A DNA stretch of 9,375 nt. Source: Desulfuromonadaceae bacterium. Lineage in GTDB: Bacteria > Desulfobacterota > Desulfuromonadia > Desulfuromonadales > Desulfuromonadaceae. The position numbers and the translations under genes are program-made. The notes beneath the pieces were generated by a model. That model did no database searches, was not told where the DNA came from, and saw only the letters and a list, made by a program, of their open reading frames with translations. This document shows, piece by piece, positions 1-6,770 of the stretch (positions are counted from its first letter, which is position 1; each line of letters begins with the position of its first letter). The stretch is taken from positions 1-9,375 of the forward strand of contig JAMOOS010000207.1 in assembly GCA_027065245.1 (NCBI GenBank). The letters run 5' to 3'.

Positions 1-130
1 AATCCTGTTTTGCCACCAGCTCAGCTCTGGCTGTGGTGGACGCCGCCACCGTGGCCAGAGTAGTAATATCGCCACTGCCGATATCCTCCCGCAGGGCGGT
101 TCGAATAATCCGTTCGATCTCAAACACCAT
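1..130 (-). CDS. nadC: Nicotinate-nucleotide pyrophosphorylase (quinolinate phosphoribosyltransferase), N-terminal fragment
   Basis: Reading leftward from an ATG at 130, the frame stays open to the window edge and gives the first 43 residues of a larger protein. They include ALREDIGSGDITT followed by ATV and ARAELVAKQD, the typical opening of NadC. NadC makes nicotinate mononucleotide from quinolinate and PRPP in de novo NAD synthesis, in the cytoplasm. The catalytic barrel lies outside the window, so no active-site residues can be checked. The start is supported by a GGAG four bases upstream of the ATG. The related ModD proteins share this fold and are an alternative, but the GDITT context and start position fit NadC better. 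The gene is divergent from the lipoprotein gene. Confidence 0.8.
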   Translation of the reverse strand, partial: MVFEIERIIRTALREDIGSGDITTLATVAASTTARAELVAKQD

Positions 131-166
131 CCATCTCCATAACAAACTGAAAATATTTTTCCTTAC

Positions 167-198
167 CCGGCAGCAACACCCTGGAAAAGCGCTGCCGG
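167..198. repeat. Inverted repeat, 8-bp perfect arms
   Basis: CCGGCAGC at 167-174 is matched by GCTGCCGG at 191-198, with a 16-base spacer. It lies 37 to 68 bases upstream of the nadC-like start codon, so it falls in that gene's promoter or leader. No T-run follows on either strand, so it is not a standard terminator. It could be an operator or a leader hairpin, but nothing in the sequence decides which. Confidence 0.55.
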
Positions 199-251
199 AC
201 GCTGTAAACCATCTACCATAAACCAGAGATGTGTCGGACTTTACGGATCGA

Positions 252-315
252 AGCGAAAAAATCGACTAATCGATCACAGATTTTCGCTCGTTTGCAGGCG
301 AATAGCCGTAGCTAT
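252..315. repeat. Cluster of nested inverted repeats
   Basis: AGCGAAAAAATC (252-263) pairs imperfectly with GATTTTCGCT (279-288). Inside it, ATCGA (261-265) and TCGAT (270-274) form a smaller hairpin with loop CTAA. A second hairpin follows: ATAGC (302-306), loop CGTA, GCTAT (311-315). The compact nested palindromes in a non-coding gap look like a dispersed intergenic repeat or a structured leader. No T-run follows, so a terminator is unlikely. Confidence 0.5.
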
Positions 316-445
316 CGGTCGAAAAGGAGCGGAAATACGCACCGGCCAGACGGTTTTGCAGCAGATTCATGGAAAGTCAAACACACTTCTAGTGCACAAC
401 GCTGTCAGAATATGCTAAAAAAGGACAATTGATAAGCAAAACTTC

Positions 446-452
446 AAAGGAG
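446..452 (+). promoter_or_regulatory. Ribosome binding site that sets the lipoprotein start
   Basis: AAAGGAG lies six bases before a GTG at 459. The open frame can be extended to a TTG at 429, but that codon would place a cysteine and extra polar residues before the signal peptide. The strong Shine-Dalgarno match and the short basic start (VKDKK, read as Met) favour GTG 459. Confidence 0.8.
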
Positions 453-458
453 TGCGCG

Positions 459-1385
459 GTGAAGGATAAAAAAGTGTTTTCCCGGCTGATGGCGGCGGTG
501 GTTTTCGGTCTGTGCCTGCTGTTTGCCGTCTCCGGCTGTGTCAGCAAGGATACCTACCAGCAGGCGATAAACAAAAACGCCGACCTCAGCAGCGAGATGG
601 CCAGGCTGCGGCATCAGATTGCCCAGCTACAGGCGGAAAAACAGGCAGTTGAACTGCAACTTGACGAGTGCAACTCCAGCAACAAGGAGCTTTCCGACGC
701 TAACGCCGCCGCCAAAGCGGCGCTAGAGCGGCAGCGTAAAATGTTTGCCCGACGCATGGACGAACTGCAGCAGCAATTACAAGAGCTGGAAGAGCAGAAG
801 CAGTTGGAAGAGCAAAAACGGCTGGAGCTGGAGAATGTAAGCCAGCAGCAGTCGGACGTCATAAAGAGCCTGGAGCAGAATCTGGCCAAAGAGCAGATCG
901 CCCGCAAAGCGCGCATCGCCAAAATGGTCAGCACCTACAACAAACTGGTTGCCAGCCTTGAGAATGAAATACACCGCGGCGAGATAACCATCAGCAAGCT
1001 CAAAAACCGCCTTACCGTCAACATGGTGGAGAAAATCCTCTTCCCCTCCGGCTCAGCTACACTATCGGCATCGGGACAAAGAGTAATTCGTCAGGTAGGT
1101 GAAGTACTGAAAAAGGTAAACGACAAAAATATCCGCGTAGAAGGTCACAGCGACAATCTGCCCATCAGCAAAAAATTGCGCAGCCGCTTCCCCAGCAACT
1201 GGGAGCTGTCCGCCGCCCGTGCCGCCACCGTGGTACGTTTTCTTCAGCGCGATGTCGGCATATCCGGCAAAAAACTGGCCATTGTCGCCTACGGTCCCTA
1301 TCGCCCGGTGGCAAGCAACGCCACTGCCAAAGGGCGGGCACTCAACCGCCGCATTCAGATTGTGCTGGTACCCAGGGAAAAATAA
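459..1385 (+). CDS. OmpA-domain coiled-coil outer-membrane lipoprotein
   Basis: The product is a 308-residue lipoprotein. Residues 1-26 form a lipoprotein signal peptide with a basic start, a hydrophobic core and lipobox VSGC, with Cys27 as the lipidated residue. Val at +2 is consistent with sorting to the outer membrane. Residues about 40-185 are Gln/Glu/Lys/Leu-rich and predicted to form a long coiled coil. Residues about 188-305 are an OmpA/MotB-type peptidoglycan-binding domain, with FPSGSATLS, GHSDNLP (Asp232) and NWELSAARA (Arg254). The Asp/Arg pair matches the residues that hold diaminopimelate in OmpA homologues. It therefore probably links the outer membrane to the cell wall through a periplasmic rod. 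The overall plan resembles YfiB or Pal with a much longer linker. The partner is unknown, and the gene is not in an operon with the signalling genes. Its stop is 7 bases from the stop of the convergent gene. Confidence 0.9.
   Translation: MKDKKVFSRLMAAVVFGLCLLFAVSGCVSKDTYQQAINKNADLSSEMARLRHQIAQLQAEKQAVELQLDECNSSNKELSDANAAAKAALERQRKMFARRMDELQQQLQELEEQKQLEEQKRLELENVSQQQSDVIKSLEQNLAKEQIARKARIAKMVSTYNKLVASLENEIHRGEITISKLKNRLTVNMVEKILFPSGSATLSASGQRVIRQVGEVLKKVNDKNIRVEGHSDNLPISKKLRSRFPSNWELSAARAATVVRFLQRDVGISGKKLAIVAYGPYRPVASNATAKGRALNRRIQIVLVPREK
786..821 (+). repeat. Two 18-base tandem units in the coiled-coil coding region
   Basis: Two consecutive six-codon units encode LEEQKQ and LEEQKR (residues 110-121 of the lipoprotein), and a third partial LELE follows. 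The two units differ mainly at codon third positions, so the duplication is either old or maintained by selection for coiled-coil composition. The period of six is not a heptad, so a local stutter in the coiled coil is expected here. Confidence 0.5.
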
Positions 1386-1392
1386 CGGTCAA

Positions 1393-2043
1393 TTACAGAT
1401 TGAGGTTGCGCCAGACCCGCAACCACGATTTTTCCAGATTGATATCGGCAGTGGAATAATCTACCGCGGCGTCGGGTGAAAACCGGAGAATATCCACCAT
1501 GCAGCTGCGATCGAGGGCAATTGATTCGCCCACATCCACCGCAGTAACCAGGTTGGCATCACCATCGCGGAAAAAACCCTGCGCCTTGCCTGCAATATAA
1601 AATATCAGCACCGCGCTGGCGCCGGTATGCAAATAAAGCGCACCATCGAAATCATCCTGCTCCACCCATGACAGCAATCTGCCGACATCGAGCAGGCACA
1701 TCATCTGGTCGCGCACCTCCACAGAGCTCTGGCACACACGCTGAATCATGGGCATAAACTCGCCGTCCACCCGGTAAAATCCCAAAGTGGAAGAACCGTG
1801 CTGCACCATACGAAACAGCATATCAATGGCGGCGCTGCCGCGTATCCGCTGGCTGCCATTCTGCCACAGCGCTGCCACCACCTTGCCGGAGTTGTAGCAC
1901 AACACGCCGTTGGAATCGGCGGCATCAAAAGCCAGATAGCCGCTAAAACCGGTGGCACACATTTTTAGAAAGGCATCGGGCAGTTTGAGCTTTTTCGGAT
2001 CAAGGTGATTCTTGATCATTTTTCCGTACGGCAGCAGGCGCAT
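1393..2043 (-). CDS. Protein with two DUF4388-like modules, function unknown
   Basis: A 216-residue protein with no signal peptide or membrane segment, so probably cytoplasmic. It appears to contain two copies of a small beta-rich module. Residues 33-95 hold FSGYLAF, then GVLCYNSGKVVAALWQNG. Residues 132-185 hold FDGALYL, then AVLIFYIAGKAQGFFRDG. The pattern F-x-G-x-L, a hydrophobic strand, GK and a second hydrophobic strand resembles DUF4388 (the N-terminal domain of PatA-type regulators), which is often found with response regulators. This assignment is by eye only. The frame can start at TTG 2061, overlapping the stop of the upstream ABC-F gene by four bases (TTGA). I prefer ATG 2043, with a weak AAGAG about ten bases upstream. 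Either start implies co-transcription with the ABC-F gene. No terminator was seen before the convergent lipoprotein gene. Confidence 0.7.
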   Translation of the reverse strand: MRLLPYGKMIKNHLDPKKLKLPDAFLKMCATGFSGYLAFDAADSNGVLCYNSGKVVAALWQNGSQRIRGSAAIDMLFRMVQHGSSTLGFYRVDGEFMPMIQRVCQSSVEVRDQMMCLLDVGRLLSWVEQDDFDGALYLHTGASAVLIFYIAGKAQGFFRDGDANLVTAVDVGESIALDRSCMVDILRFSPDAAVDYSTADINLEKSWLRVWRNLNL

Positions 2044-2057
2044 TGTATCAAAGCTCT

Positions 2058-4004
2058 TCAATCAGGTGAAAGCAACTGCTCAGATTCGGCCAGTTGCTGT
2101 TGCAAATCGTCCCACTCTTCATACAACGTTTCCAGCCTGCCAGTCAATTCACTATGCTGCGCCGACAAATCATTAAACAGATCACCATTCTGATAAATCT
2201 CTTCCGTTGCCAGGCGCTGTTCCAGTTCGCCGTGCTGCTCCTCGGCAGCGGCAATAGCATCTTCCAGCTGTTCCAGTTGTCGTGTCAGCTTGCGCTGACG
2301 GCGCTGCTGCTCCTTGCGCTGCTGATGCTGCTGACGCCGCTGCTCCTTATCGGCAACCGGTGCGGCAGCCGTACCGAGATACTCCACCCGCCGTTCGCTG
2401 TGCTGAACGCTGGCGTCGTCCTGCTGCATACGCAGAAAATCGGCGTAATTGCCCGGATACGACTCAATCCCGCCATCAGCCACATCGACAATCCGCGTCG
2501 CCAGGGCATCAACAAAGTAGCGGTCGTGAGAGACAAACACCAGTGTACCGCTATAGCTGCGCAGTGCCTGCAGCAATACATCTTTGGACTGCAGATCCAG
2601 ATGGTTGGTAGGTTCATCCAGCAACATCAAATTGGCCGGACGCAGCAACAAAATAGCCAGCGCTAGGCGATTACGCTCGCCGCCGGAGAGCACCGCTACC
2701 TTTTTATGCACATCGTCACCACTGAACAAAAACATCCCCAGCACATCACGCAGACGCGGCACCATCTCCACCGGCGCATTGGCGCGTATCTCCTCCAGCA
2801 CAGTATTGGCCCGGCACAATACCGCTGATTGATCCTGGGCAAAATAAGCCAGTTCAAGATTATGCCCGGCAACCCTTTCACCGCTGCTGGGAGCCTCAAT
2901 ACCGGCCAATAAGCGCATCAGCGTCGACTTGCCAGCGCCGTTGGCGCCGATAAGGGCAATGCGCTCGCCGCGGCTAACCGTCAAATTGACATCACTGAGA
3001 ACCTGATGTTCGCCATAACGCTGGCCAGCGTTGCGCAACACCACCAGCTCGCGACCACCACGCTGGGGCTGCGGGAACCTGAACGCAATTTTTTTGCGTT
3101 GTGGTGGAATTTTAATCCGTTCTATCTTCTCCAACTGCTTAACCCGACTCTGCACCTGGCTGGCCTTGTTGGCCTGATAACGGAAGCGATTGATAAACGC
3201 CTCCATACGTTCAATCTCCTCATCCTGACGCTGTTTAGCCGCACGCAGAGCCGCTACCCGCCGCTGCCGCTCCTCTAGGTACAGAGTATAATTGCCGGGA
3301 TACTCAGTGAGGTCGCCATTCCAAACCTCCACAATGCGTTCCACCACCTGATCCATAAAATAGCGATCGTGAGAAACCAGCACTACGGCGTGAGGATAGT
3401 TGATCAGATAATTTTCCAGCCAGGTACGCGCCGGCAAGTCGAGATGGTTAGTAGGCTCATCCAGCAGCAGCAGATTGGGGCGCTGCAACAGCAGCCGGGC
3501 CAGAGCGATACGCATCTGCCAGCCACCGGAAAACTGCTCACACGGTTTTTCCCAATCCTCCTGAGCAAAACCGAGACCATGCAGCACCCGGGCGATATCG
3601 GCCTCCAGGGTAAAACCGCCACGGCGTTCAAACAACTCCTGCAGATGGGCATAGCGCTCAAGAACTTTATCATCATGCTCGCCGCTTAAGCGCTGTTCCA
3701 GCTCGCCTATCTCATCAGCCATGGCCAGCAGCTCGCCGCAGGCGCTGCGCACCTCGGCAAACAGCGTAGTGCCGGCATGAGTTAAACCGTCCTGGGGCAG
3801 ATAACCAAAGGTGGTTCCTTTGGCGGCCTGCACCTCACCGGCATCAGCCTGCTGCAAACCGCACAGTAATTTCAGCAGCGTCGACTTACCCGCCCCATTC
3901 TCACCGCACAAACCGATACGCGCCCCGGGGCGGATGTGCCAGTTCACGCCGGAAAAAATCTTCCGCCCGCCAAAATCAACCTCTATGTCATTAAGATGCA
4001 ACAT
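2058..4004 (-). CDS. yheS: ABC-F family ATPase, YheS-like ribosome-associated protein
   Basis: A 648-residue protein with two ATP-binding cassettes and no membrane segments, as in the ABC-F family that acts in the ribosomal E site. Cassette 1 has Walker A GENGAGKS (34-41), signature FSGGW (158-162), Walker B LLLLDEP (178-184) and switch His212. Cassette 2 has GANGAGKS (353-360), LSGGE (439-443), LLDEPTNHLD (461-470) and His493. The charged inter-domain linker spans about 240-300, and a C-terminal coiled coil spans about 555-645. Both catalytic glutamates (183 and 464) are present. Length and C-terminal extension match YheS (E. coli protein about 637 residues); Uup is the main alternative. E. 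coli YheS has been reported to help translation past difficult nascent peptides. The frame is open to 4094, but ATG 4004 begins the conserved MLHLNDIEVDFGG sequence and lies downstream of the promoter at 4076-4104, so I choose 4004. Confidence 0.92.
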   Translation of the reverse strand: MLHLNDIEVDFGGRKIFSGVNWHIRPGARIGLCGENGAGKSTLLKLLCGLQQADAGEVQAAKGTTFGYLPQDGLTHAGTTLFAEVRSACGELLAMADEIGELEQRLSGEHDDKVLERYAHLQELFERRGGFTLEADIARVLHGLGFAQEDWEKPCEQFSGGWQMRIALARLLLQRPNLLLLDEPTNHLDLPARTWLENYLINYPHAVVLVSHDRYFMDQVVERIVEVWNGDLTEYPGNYTLYLEERQRRVAALRAAKQRQDEEIERMEAFINRFRYQANKASQVQSRVKQLEKIERIKIPPQRKKIAFRFPQPQRGGRELVVLRNAGQRYGEHQVLSDVNLTVSRGERIALIGANGAGKSTLMRLLAGIEAPSSGERVAGHNLELAYFAQDQSAVLCRANTVLEEIRANAPVEMVPRLRDVLGMFLFSGDDVHKKVAVLSGGERNRLALAILLLRPANLMLLDEPTNHLDLQSKDVLLQALRSYSGTLVFVSHDRYFVDALATRIVDVADGGIESYPGNYADFLRMQQDDASVQHSERRVEYLGTAAAPVADKEQRRQQHQQRKEQQRRQRKLTRQLEQLEDAIAAAEEQHGELEQRLATEEIYQNGDLFNDLSAQHSELTGRLETLYEEWDDLQQQLAESEQLLSPD

Positions 4005-4075
4005 CGTCGCCGTCCCTGTGCATTTCAGTTCCGTTTTATCAAATAGGCTACCAGCAGTACCGCAAAATGACAGGC

Positions 4076-4104
4076 AGTATAAAAGGAATGACAAGCGCTG
4101 GCAA
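4076..4104 (-). promoter_or_regulatory. Sigma-70-type promoter for the yheS-like gene
   Basis: Reading leftward, TTGCCA (4104-4099) is followed by exactly 17 bases and then TATACT (4081-4076). The hexamers match the TTGACA and TATAAT consensus at five of six positions each, with ideal spacing. Transcription would begin near 4068, giving a leader of about 65 bases before ATG 4004. The site lies in the 147-base gap after arfB, so the yheS-like gene can be expressed independently of the signalling operon and arfB. Confidence 0.75.
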
Positions 4105-4122
4105 CACAGCCGTTACAACTTA

Positions 4123-4140
4123 CGCCGATATAAATCGGCG
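4123..4140. repeat. Hairpin downstream of arfB
   Basis: CGCCGAT (4123-4129) and ATCGGCG (4134-4140) form a perfect 7-bp stem with a four-base loop, starting 11 bases after the arfB stop codon. No T-run follows in the leftward direction, so it is not a canonical intrinsic terminator. It could stabilise the 3' end of the arfB message or weakly attenuate read-through into the yheS-like gene. Confidence 0.5.
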
Positions 4141-4151
4141 CGGTTTCAACT

Positions 4152-4583
4152 TTAATGATGGTCGCGCACAGCGGCACGCAGAGATTTGGTTATGGAGCGT
4201 TTTTTCTTACGATCAAGCCGTTTCTGCCGGGCGGCGCGACTTGGACGGGTAGCGGTACGGGCCTTGCGCCTGGCCAGTGCGCTATGCAACAGTTCGCTCA
4301 GACGCTCGCAGGCGGCGTTACGGTTCATAGTCTGGCTACGATGCCGCTGCGCCTTGATTACTATAATGCCGCTGCTGCTGATACGCCGATCACGGCAGCT
4401 TAGCAACCGTTCCTTGTCCTCCTGCGGCAACGACGAGGCGTTGATATCAAATGTGAGTACTACAGCGCTGGATACCTTGTTGACGTTCTGGCCGCCGGCG
4501 CCCTGTGACCGTACAGCGTGAAACACCAAATCCTCCAGACGTATTTCTGCTCCGTTATCCAGTTTGATCGGCATACAAGCCAT
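4152..4583 (-). CDS. arfB: Alternative ribosome-rescue factor ArfB (peptidyl-tRNA hydrolase)
   Basis: A 143-residue protein that closely follows E. coli ArfB/YaeJ (140 residues). The catalytic motif is at RSQGAGGQNVNKVSSA, with GGQ at residues 30-32, followed by FDINASSLP, KERLL, SSSGIIVIKAQ and RSQTMNR. The C-terminal tail (about 104-143) is rich in Arg and Lys with the ATRPSRAARQKRL pattern. In ArfB this tail enters the empty mRNA channel of stalled ribosomes so that the GGQ domain can hydrolyse peptidyl-tRNA. All expected elements are present, so the gene should be functional. The start is ATG 4583, with AAGGG about eleven bases upstream; ATG 4574 (MPIKLD) is an alternative. It follows the GGDEF-EAL gene after 81 bases on the same strand, and no promoter was found in that gap. 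Confidence 0.93.
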   Translation of the reverse strand: MACMPIKLDNGAEIRLEDLVFHAVRSQGAGGQNVNKVSSAVVLTFDINASSLPQEDKERLLSCRDRRISSSGIIVIKAQRHRSQTMNRNAACERLSELLHSALARRKARTATRPSRAARQKRLDRKKKRSITKSLRAAVRDHH

Positions 4584-4664
4584 GGAGATTTTTACCCTTC
4601 CGCCAGCAGTCTCACCACGGCATGCACCATATTCCGCGTGCCGGGCAAGTGCGGCAAAACAGCT

Positions 4665-6728
4665 TCAGGCAGAAAACGTTCCTGCGTTGGCGGGCTGCAT
4701 CAACAATGTAACAAATTCATCGGCGGGTACCGGTCGACTCATCAGATACCCCTGGCCCTGCTGACAACCAAGACTGTTGAGAAACTCGAATTGCTCTTTG
4801 GTCTCTATCCCCTCAGCAATGACATTAAAATTCATTGCCAGCGACATTGATATCACCGCCCTGGTAATGCTGGCATCGTCACGATCGACGAGAATATCAC
4901 GCACAAATGAGCGATCGATTTTAATTTTATTGAGAGGAAAACGCTTCAGGTACGCCAGTGACGAATAACCGGTACCAAAATCGTCCAGAGCTATACCAAC
5001 TCCCATATCACTGAGATTCCGCATGATACCGATGGCTTCATCCACATTGTCCATTACCATGCTTTCGGTAATCTCCACTTCAAACAATTCAGCCGGCAAA
5101 TCGTGCTTTTTCATAGACTTACTTATGTCATCCAGTAAAGTGGAGGAAAAAAACTGTCGTGCCGACACATTAACTGCCACCGGTACCCGGCCATATCCAC
5201 CATGATACCAATGTGCCGCCTGCCGACAAGCCGCGTCTATTACCCAGGCACCGATGGGCACTATCAGGCCGCACTCTTCGGCAACAGGGATAAATTCTGT
5301 TGGCGCAATCATCTGACCATCAGTGCACCAACGCAATAGAGCCTCGCATCCGCACATTTCTCCACTGGATAAACTGTACTGCGGCTGGAAATGCAGAAAC
5401 AACTCCTCTTCTTCCAGCGCCAGTTGCAGCCTGGTTTCGATATCAAAACGCTGCTGCACCTTGAGAGCCATATCGGAATGGTAGCTGTGGCAACTGTCGC
5501 GACCACTGTTTTTGGCGTGATACATGGCCACATCAGCAAATTTGACCAACTGCTCCGGTGTTTCGCCATGCTGAGGAAACACCGAAATTCCCATGCTGAA
5601 TGTTACCACGACACTGTGGCCGCCGAGATCAACCGGCTGCCTTACCGCTTTCTGCACCTTGCCAACGACAAAATTCAGATCCTCCGGATCAATATTGTCG
5701 ATGAGCATTACAAATTCGTCTCCACCAAAACGGGCAACGGTATCAACCTCGCGAATACTCCCTTTAAGGCGCTCAGCTATAGTTACCAGCAATTCATCTC
5801 CTGCATCGTGACCAAGGGTATCATTGATATTTTTGAAACGATCCAGGTCGATAAACAGCACCGCCAGACCGGTGTTACTGCCGCGCGTCCTGCTGCGTCT
5901 CGCCCTTGCTATCGCCTTGCGCAACCGATCGTGATACAAATTGCGGTTGGGGAGTTTTGTCAACGCATCGTGAGTAGCAAGAAAGCGTAAACCTTCCTTC
6001 TGAGTTTTAAGCATCTTGTCCTGCTGCTCAATACGGTGCAGCATAGCGTTAAACTGGCGACATAAATGCCCGAACTCCCCTCCGGTAGTGCTTTCAACGC
6101 GAGCAGAGAAATCGTTATCCCGGCTTACAACTTCCATAGTACTCATAAGATTATCAATCGGTCGCATAATGTGGCATTGCAACCGGGACGAAAGCATGAT
6201 TGACCCCAGCAAAGCGACACAGAACAACAACATCAGGAACGCGACAAACTCTTTCTGAGGCGCATATACAGCGCTGAAATCAGCCACCAAAAGCAATTTG
6301 CCCAGTGTCTCCCCGTCAAGAACCATGGGAGTAACCAAAGAGAAAATATTGCCACCGGCCAGACGTTGCCTGCCAGTACCCACATATTCTCCCAGCAAAT
6401 CACGTCCCTTATCTGTTGGTGCGTAGCTGACAAACAATTTTCCATCGGCATCAAACACCGCCGCCACCAAAATGTTCTTTTTGGCGGAAATTGATTGCAA
6501 CAGTTTTCTGGCGCCGTTTTTATCTCCAAACGCCAGTGCCGCTGTACAGGACTGGCTGTATATCTTGCCCAAGGTGGACAATTCGACACTGTACCATCGC
6601 TCCAGGGTTTGCTGACGATGAACATAAAACGCCACCGATACCAGCGATAAAATTGTCGCGGTAACCAGCAACACTATTCCGTTGAGTTTATAACGGAGCG
6701 GCAAGCGGCCAATGAGATTGAAGACCAT
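4665..6728 (-). CDS. Membrane CHASE8-HAMP-GGDEF-EAL cyclic-di-GMP enzyme
   Basis: A 687-residue inner-membrane sensor enzyme. TM1 is at about 18-36 and TM2 at about 162-182. The periplasmic part between them contains CTAALAFGDKNGARKLL and VFDADGKLFVSYAP, the pattern of CHASE8 domains found in YfiN/TpbB. A HAMP linker spans about 183-236. The GGDEF domain has RFGGDEF (motif 335-339) and an inhibitory RxxD site (R326-D329) five residues before it, so product-inhibited diguanylate cyclase activity is expected. The EAL domain retains the usual catalytic set: EAL at 462-464, Asn520, Glu552, the DDFGTGYSSL pair 582-583, Lys603, Glu639 and Gln659. Both activities look intact, so the net direction cannot be told. 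ATG 6728 is supported by GAGGTG just upstream. The gene follows the TonB receptor gene by 42 bases, so they are probably one operon. Compared with Pseudomonas YfiN, the added EAL domain is the main difference. Confidence 0.93.
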   Translation of the reverse strand: MVFNLIGRLPLRYKLNGIVLLVTATILSLVSVAFYVHRQQTLERWYSVELSTLGKIYSQSCTAALAFGDKNGARKLLQSISAKKNILVAAVFDADGKLFVSYAPTDKGRDLLGEYVGTGRQRLAGGNIFSLVTPMVLDGETLGKLLLVADFSAVYAPQKEFVAFLMLLFCVALLGSIMLSSRLQCHIMRPIDNLMSTMEVVSRDNDFSARVESTTGGEFGHLCRQFNAMLHRIEQQDKMLKTQKEGLRFLATHDALTKLPNRNLYHDRLRKAIARARRSRTRGSNTGLAVLFIDLDRFKNINDTLGHDAGDELLVTIAERLKGSIREVDTVARFGGDEFVMLIDNIDPEDLNFVVGKVQKAVRQPVDLGGHSVVVTFSMGISVFPQHGETPEQLVKFADVAMYHAKNSGRDSCHSYHSDMALKVQQRFDIETRLQLALEEEELFLHFQPQYSLSSGEMCGCEALLRWCTDGQMIAPTEFIPVAEECGLIVPIGAWVIDAACRQAAHWYHGGYGRVPVAVNVSARQFFSSTLLDDISKSMKKHDLPAELFEVEITESMVMDNVDEAIGIMRNLSDMGVGIALDDFGTGYSSLAYLKRFPLNKIKIDRSFVRDILVDRDDASITRAVISMSLAMNFNVIAEGIETKEQFEFLNSLGCQQGQGYLMSRPVPADEFVTLLMQPANAGTFSA

Positions 6729-6770
6729 TCACACCTCAATAAATGCAGTTCAATTGCACGTCAGCCGCAG

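Larger units (their letters stand above)
131..458. other. Intergenic region between divergent nadC-like and lipoprotein genes
   Basis: This stretch of about 330 bases carries no convincing gene. A rightward open frame beginning near 229 encodes a Ser/Arg/Lys-rich peptide without domain character or a ribosome binding site, and I take it as chance. The region must hold the promoters for both divergent genes, but I found no clear -35/-10 pair on either strand. The best partial match rightward is a TATGCT near 409-414 without a fitting -35. Two inverted-repeat structures are listed separately. Confidence 0.6.

Noticed and set aside
229..432. Rightward 67-codon open frame in the nadC-lipoprotein gap
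   Set aside because: It spans the nested palindromes, has no ribosome binding site, a random Ser/Arg/Lys-rich composition and no domain pattern.
614..934. Leftward open frame opposite the lipoprotein coiled coil
   Set aside because: The Ser/Cys-rich product is the expected antisense shadow of Glu/Gln/Lys-rich codons in the real gene.
2094..2666. Rightward 190-codon open frame opposite the yheS-like gene
   Set aside because: It lies wholly antisense to a gene with complete ABC-F motifs and shows no family features of its own.
4005..4094. N-terminal extension of the yheS-like protein from 4094
   Set aside because: The extra 30 residues precede the conserved start of ABC-F cassettes, and the promoter at 4076-4104 lies within or upstream of them, so they would not be transcribed from it.
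4123..4140. Intrinsic terminator after arfB
   Set aside because: The 7-bp stem is real but no T-run follows leftward, so I list it only as a hairpin.
5391..5990. Rightward 199-codon open frame opposite the GGDEF-EAL gene
   Set aside because: It is antisense to intact GGDEF and EAL motifs, so it is a shadow frame.
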